From an uncultured Planctomycetales bacterium (GTDB lineage: Bacteria > Planctomycetota > Planctomycetia > Pirellulales > Thermoguttaceae), in NCBI GenBank assembly GCA_937889015.1, contig CALARR010000273.1, positions 7,023 to 71,022 on the forward strand: a stretch of 64,000 bases of DNA, given 5' to 3'. Below the pieces are notes generated by a model. It ran no database searches, was not told the DNA's origin, and saw only the letters and a program-made list of their open reading frames with translations. Each line of letters begins with the position of its first letter. Position 1 is the stretch's first letter. Of the stretch, positions 60,271 to 64,000 are shown piece after piece. Both the position numbers and the translations under genes were made by a program.

Positions 60271-60300
60271 TGAGTCGCCGGCAGGTTCTGGGTCTGGCTT
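60271..60300 (+). repeat. 30-bp dispersed repeat, copy C
   Basis: Opposite orientation to copies A (118-147) and B (19836-19865); 25 of 30 match copy B. It lies in the gap between hemP and the secreted protein at 60439. In one frame it also reads S-R-R-Q-V-L-G-L-A, like the Tat-signal codons of copy B, before meeting a stop. Confidence 0.55.
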
Positions 60301-60438
60301 GGAATAGCACTCCGGCGGGCTGAAGCACGACGCCAGCGATCGAGCGGTTCGGACCGCTTGTAGCCAGCTTCCTCCCGCAGGATCTGCGGCCCCGTCTTAT
60401 GCCAGCCTGCGGCACTGCTTGCCGCGAGCCAGCCCCTT

Positions 60439-61062
60439 GTGTCTGCGGGTTTGGCCGGGGCCATGCTGGTGGCGGCTGCGGCGAGTGCGGCGCCGCAAGG
60501 CGCCAACGAGAGGCTTTCCAGCACGCTGGCCGTCGAAAAGCGGGGCGGCCAGGAGCGCGAAACGCTGGAGTTTCGGGCCACGATCCTCGAGCAGAAGGAG
60601 GGCGAAGAGCCGCACGTGTGCATGTGCCGCGCGATGCTCTTCCGCGTGCTGCAGATGGCGGCCCAGCGGCGCGCCGGCGGCGTGCTGAAGATCGACGAAA
60701 TCAAGGCCCTCCGCACCGGCTGGCCCAGCGAGGCCTATCAGGAGGTGCTGGGCGAGATGCTGGGATTGCCGCGGAATCGGATTCAACTCACCTCGGAAGG
60801 GCTGAAATGCGAGTCGCCGGTGGTGGAGAATGCCTGGTGGCAAATCCAGTTTACCGACGGCAAGGCGATCACCGTCTGGGCCACGCCGCAGATGTTGCCC
60901 GAGGAGTTCGTGAAGCTCCGCGCCGAGCACAAACGCGGCAAGAAGGGCCCGGAAGGCAAGAAGGACCCGGAGGTCAAGAAGGCCCTGCAGGCCATGAAGG
61001 AGCAGCAGGTTGCGAAGATGGACTGCGTGCCCTTGAACCAGTTATTCGTCGTTCAGGAATAG
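60439..61062 (+). CDS. Secreted protein of unknown function
   Basis: 207 residues from a GTG at 60439; the start is uncertain because no ATG or clear ribosome-binding site is present in frame. The N-terminus is a signal-peptide-like segment without the usual basic start (SAGLAGAMLVAAAASAAPQ). The rest has no family I recognise: a Cys pair in HVCMCRAMLF, an acidic-basic helix-rich middle and a Lys-rich stretch (GKKGPEGKKDPEVKK). It lies 95 bp before the pseudopilin gene in the same direction. Confidence 0.6.
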   Translation: MSAGLAGAMLVAAAASAAPQGANERLSSTLAVEKRGGQERETLEFRATILEQKEGEEPHVCMCRAMLFRVLQMAAQRRAGGVLKIDEIKALRTGWPSEAYQEVLGEMLGLPRNRIQLTSEGLKCESPVVENAWWQIQFTDGKAITVWATPQMLPEEFVKLRAEHKRGKKGPEGKKDPEVKKALQAMKEQQVAKMDCVPLNQLFVVQE

Positions 61063-61157
61063 CCCCCTGGACCACAGCGTGTGCCGTTGCGGGCAACGAT
61101 CAGGAGCGTCGGCCAGGGAGGGGGTTTCATTTACTCTTTGAAGAAAGGTCGATTGTG

Positions 61158-61976
61158 ATGTGCAGGATCTCATTACAGAAAAGGCGCGGGTTGACGTTGA
61201 TTGAGTTGGTGGTGGTGATGGCCGTGCTGGTCGGTCTGGCCGCGGTCCTGGTTCCGAATTTGCCGCAATTGATCGGCCAGGCCAACCAGGCCAGCGGCGT
61301 GACGAACATCGTCGATCTGGACAAGTTGATGCAGACGTACTTCGCCACGCATTCGGCGTATCCGGACAAGTACGATTCGCTATTGAGCAACTCGACCCTC
61401 TCCACCTTGCTGCCCACCCCGGAAGGCAGCGGCGGGTCGGCCGTTGGCGGTTGGGTCGTGGCCGGGACGGTCGACGCCGGTCAACTAGCGCGTCTGCAGC
61501 GTGTGGGGATCACGCAGGTCTGCGACTTCGATGACGCCAGCGCGGTGCACGCCACACTCTATCCGTACGGAGCCACGGAATCAGTGACGCCCACGGCGCG
61601 AACCCTAGCGGCGAGTGGTGCGGTGGCCGTGTTGGGCAAGAAGTCCTCCAGTTATGCCGGGGCCATCTCGGGCGTGTATCTGGACGACACGCACACCTAC
61701 GTCGTGGTTGGCATCGGCAATCCCTGCACCCTGTGCGGCGTAGACGGGCAGATCCGCGAAGCGCCCATGTACCGTCATCACAAGGCCATCACGCCGCCGG
61801 ACGAAATGTATCAGCGCCTGTGCGCCGTGTTCGACGTGGGGCCGACGGGCACGACCGGCAAGGGAGCCGACGCCAAGCTGGTGGCGGTGGTGGGGCTGAA
61901 AGGCCAGAAGCTCTCGCCGGCCAGTGAAGTTCTGGGGTCCTACGGCAGTGCCGATTCGGCGCCGGGCTACAACTGA
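61158..61976 (+). CDS. Type II secretion / type IV pseudopilin
   Basis: 272 residues from ATG 61158, with AAAGG about 10 nt upstream. The class III signal is KRRG followed by LTLIELVVVMAVLVGLAAVLV, with cleavage expected after G11 and the conserved glutamate at +5 (E16). The C-terminal domain is long, beta-rich and contains a C-x-x-C (CTLCGV). Planctomycetes carry many such pseudopilins; it probably forms part of a secretion or adhesion filament. Followed by a strong hairpin at 61999. Confidence 0.88.
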   Translation: MCRISLQKRRGLTLIELVVVMAVLVGLAAVLVPNLPQLIGQANQASGVTNIVDLDKLMQTYFATHSAYPDKYDSLLSNSTLSTLLPTPEGSGGSAVGGWVVAGTVDAGQLARLQRVGITQVCDFDDASAVHATLYPYGATESVTPTARTLAASGAVAVLGKKSSSYAGAISGVYLDDTHTYVVVGIGNPCTLCGVDGQIREAPMYRHHKAITPPDEMYQRLCAVFDVGPTGTTGKGADAKLVAVVGLKGQKLSPASEVLGSYGSADSAPGYN

Positions 61977-61998
61977 TCCTTTCGTGGTGCTGCGTGAG

Positions 61999-62034
61999 CC
62001 CCGGATTCCGGCCGCGCTTGGCCGGAATCCGGGG
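61999..62034 (+). terminator. Perfect 15-bp hairpin after the pseudopilin gene
   Basis: CCCCGGATTCCGGCC (61999-62013) pairs perfectly with GGCCGGAATCCGGGG (62020-62034), loop GCGCTT. No T-tract follows, so termination may be partial. It shares the CCGGATTCC stem core with the terminator at 55090. Confidence 0.65.
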
Positions 62035-62104
62035 ACTGTTGTGTGGGCGAAAGGGGCGGCAGGGGCGTAGGGCCGCGCCGCGTGCACCAGCGGCGCGCGG
62101 CGCC

Positions 62105-64000
62105 TCAGCCCCCGAAGCCGATGGGGTTGCGTCCCGCGCCGGTCCCGCCGCCTTCGCGTTCCATGGTCAGGGCTTCCTGGAAATGAGGCCAGGCGACCGC
62201 CGCGGCGCCGTGCAAGAGGGCCAGTCGCGCCGCATTGAGCACGATGTTCTTGATTTCGCCCCCCACCAGGTCTTCCTGGCTCAAACGGTCCAGGTCCACG
62301 TCGGCGGCCAGCGGCATGCGCGGCGGCAGCAGGCGCTGCCAGATCTGTCGGCGCTGGTCCTGGTCGGGCCGGGGGAATTCGACCTTCAACGCGATGCGGC
62401 GGTGGAGGGCCGGGTCCAAGGCCAGCTTGCGGTTGGTGGCCAGGATGCACACGCCTTCAAAGTGTTCCAGCGATTGCAGGAGCACATTCACGTCGCGGAC
62501 CTCCCAACTGTAGCGCGAGGTGTCGCGGTCGAAGAACATGGCGTCGGCCTCGTCCCAGAAGAGGACCGCCTCGGCCGCCCGGGCCTCGCGGAAGGCGCGG
62601 ACGATGTTCTTTTCCGTCTGCCCGACGAAACAGTTCTGGATCCGCGCGTAGTCGGCCACGAGGATCGGTCGGCCCAGCTCGCGCGCGAAGGCCTCGGCGG
62701 TGGCCGTCTTGCCGGTTCCGGGCGGGCCGGAGAAGAGCAGCACCGGGCTGCGGCCGTAGGGGATCAACTCGCCCAGCCCCCATTGGTCGAGGATCTGCGC
62801 GGCATGGCGCACCTGGGCCACGGCCGCCTGCAACGCGCGCTGCACCTGGGGCGGCAGCACCAGTTGCTCCATGTGCACGGTGGGTTGCCGCGCCACGAAA
62901 TCGCCGCGGCCCGCCATGCGACAACGCTTGATGGCCAACTGGTCGAGGGCCTTGGGCGCCAGTTCGAACTCCATGCGTTCCAGGCTGCCGGGATCGTCGG
63001 AGGCCAGTTCCTGGGGGCCGTCGCAGGGCTGAATCCAGCCGCGGCCGATGAGGTGCCGGGCGGGCGAGAGGGCGGCCAGCATGGTCGACACGTCGTCGGC
63101 CGAATCGGCTGCGGCGCGCGCCAGGCCGCCGCCGGAGAACAAGGACTCGTCCGGATCCAGATGCCCCAACTCCTTGCCCAGCAAGGCCAGGAAGATGAGC
63201 TGTTCCCCGATCGGCAGGCTCTCCTGTTGCAGGGTGTTGAGTTTCCACGACGGGTGCAGGTCCAGCGTGCGATAGACCTGGCTCAGCAGGTGGTAGACCT
63301 TCTGGGTCCAGCGGAAGAACTCGCCGGACCCGCCGTATCCCCGGCGTACGTTGTGCAAAGCCTCGCTCTTCTTCATCAAGGCGCGCGTCAGGGCCTGCAT
63401 GCGGCCGAAGAGTTCTGGTTCGCTGGAGACCTGCCAGGGCGGGGTCTCCACGGGCCGGCCCGCCAGCAGGGATTCGACCAGCGCGGGCTCGACGATCGCC
63501 GTGCGCCGCGCGAGTTCCTCATCGGCATCGTCGAAGGTGATCAGATTGGCGCGATGCAGACGGCCGTGTTCCGAGACGGCGCGCAGCCCGGCAAGGGTCT
63601 GCGAGCCGGGCAGGGCGATGGCGGCGAGGATCTCGGCGATCGTGGTCGGCCGGCTGGGTAACATGCCCAGTTGACCGAGGATCAGGCCGGCCAGGACCTC
63701 GCGGTCCAGACGCGAAAGGCGATGTTGGGCGGCACGCCGCGCCAGGGCGACCTTCTTGCCGGCCAGGGAGAAAGAGGTATGCCAGACGCGGCACAAGGCT
63801 TGCGCCTGGTGACGCAAGCGGCGGAGCGTTTCGGAGGGCTGGTCGTTGCGCTGGGTGGCCTCGCGCAGCGCACGACGCGCCAGGAACAGCTCCGCGGCCG
63901 CGGTCAGGAGCTGCTCGTCACGCGCGTAGGCCTTGGCCCCCTGTTTCTTGGAGCCGGTTCCGACGCCGTTCGGCGGTTTTCTCTTCCGTGGCCGCGCAGA
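62105..64000 (-). CDS. AAA+ ATPase, 5' end beyond window
   Basis: 631 residues are visible and the frame is open to the right edge, so the start lies outside. The first 360 residues are helical and basic with no family I know. The AAA+ module then has Walker A GPPGTGKT (about 425-432), Walker B VLFWDEADAMF, sensor 1 LATNR and a likely arginine finger in LHRRI. The C-terminal lid ends in VGGEIKNIVLNAARLAL. The G-x-TEKN segment (FVGQTEKNIVRAF) puts it with protein-remodelling AAA+ enzymes. Its C-terminus points toward the pseudopilin gene (convergent). Confidence 0.88.
   Translation of the reverse strand, partial: SARPRKRKPPNGVGTGSKKQGAKAYARDEQLLTAAAELFLARRALREATQRNDQPSETLRRLRHQAQALCRVWHTSFSLAGKKVALARRAAQHRLSRLDREVLAGLILGQLGMLPSRPTTIAEILAAIALPGSQTLAGLRAVSEHGRLHRANLITFDDADEELARRTAIVEPALVESLLAGRPVETPPWQVSSEPELFGRMQALTRALMKKSEALHNVRRGYGGSGEFFRWTQKVYHLLSQVYRTLDLHPSWKLNTLQQESLPIGEQLIFLALLGKELGHLDPDESLFSGGGLARAAADSADDVSTMLAALSPARHLIGRGWIQPCDGPQELASDDPGSLERMEFELAPKALDQLAIKRCRMAGRGDFVARQPTVHMEQLVLPPQVQRALQAAVAQVRHAAQILDQWGLGELIPYGRSPVLLFSGPPGTGKTATAEAFARELGRPILVADYARIQNCFVGQTEKNIVRAFREARAAEAVLFWDEADAMFFDRDTSRYSWEVRDVNVLLQSLEHFEGVCILATNRKLALDPALHRRIALKVEFPRPDQDQRRQIWQRLLPPRMPLAADVDLDRLSQEDLVGGEIKNIVLNAARLALLHGAAAVAWPHFQEALTMEREGGGTGAGRNPIGFGG

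Noticed and set aside
60399..61157. Upstream extension of the pseudopilin frame to 60399
   Set aside because: The prepilin signal must be close to the N-terminus, and the upstream part is an out-of-frame reading of the secreted-protein gene at 60439-61062.

Overview
The window is a high-G+C bacterial chromosome segment that reads as a member of the Planctomycetota. Four secreted sulfatases with the C-x-P-S/T-R maturation motif, an excisionase-type HTH fused to a receiver domain, a caspase/FGE fusion, hopanoid genes, Tat-exported oxidoreductases and much palindromic intergenic repeat DNA all point that way. The lineage call is an inference from gene content. No rRNA, tRNA, CRISPR array or complete insertion sequence was found.

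Layout. 145-4220 (minus): a DUF4838 secreted glycosidase-like protein with a palindromic operator-like site, then a sulfatase. 4529-12130 (plus): mnmG, an HTH-receiver regulator behind a near-consensus sigma70 promoter, a histidine kinase, a GT39-like membrane glycosyltransferase and a methyltransferase. 12276-16296: a CE7-type esterase (minus), an acyltransferase-3 and a CapA-like protein (plus). 16344-22582 (minus): alpha/beta hydrolase, HEAT/TPR protein, two thioredoxin-fold lipoproteins, a receiver-only regulator and glyA. 22825-25949 (plus): hisH, a sulfatase and an FkbM methyltransferase. 25928-30174 (minus): a compact hopanoid operon, shc-hpnH-nucleosidase. 30513-32899 (minus): a restriction-modification pair plus a PD-(D/E)xK gene broken by an in-frame amber codon. 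33358-44043: a carbohydrate-active locus with a pectate-lyase-like beta-helix protein, a GHL10-type barrel, two sialidase-like propellers, an FAD oxidoreductase and a GH43/32-like propeller. 44424-49302: PilZ protein, aldo/keto reductase and two sulfatases. 49388-54063 (minus): a caspase-FGE fusion, a FlgO/DUF4384-like protein and a two-domain protease-like protein. 54489-58221: a eukaryote-like cyclophilin (plus), then the rplY-pth-rpsF-ssb-rplI housekeeping cluster (minus). 59101-61976 (plus): a TPR gene and hemP behind a promoter overlapping a Fur-box-like palindrome, then an unknown secreted protein and a pseudopilin. 62105-64000 (minus): an AAA+ ATPase that runs off the right edge.

How it fits together. 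Most accessory genes suit a polysaccharide-degrading lifestyle, with exported sulfatases, esterase, beta-helix and propeller proteins removing sulfate, acyl and sugar groups. The least familiar parts are the caspase-FGE neighbourhood at 49388-54063, the hemP operon with its TPR gene, and several dispersed repeat families present in two or three copies in these 64 kb. One 101-bp repeat supplies the last codons of a sialidase-like gene.
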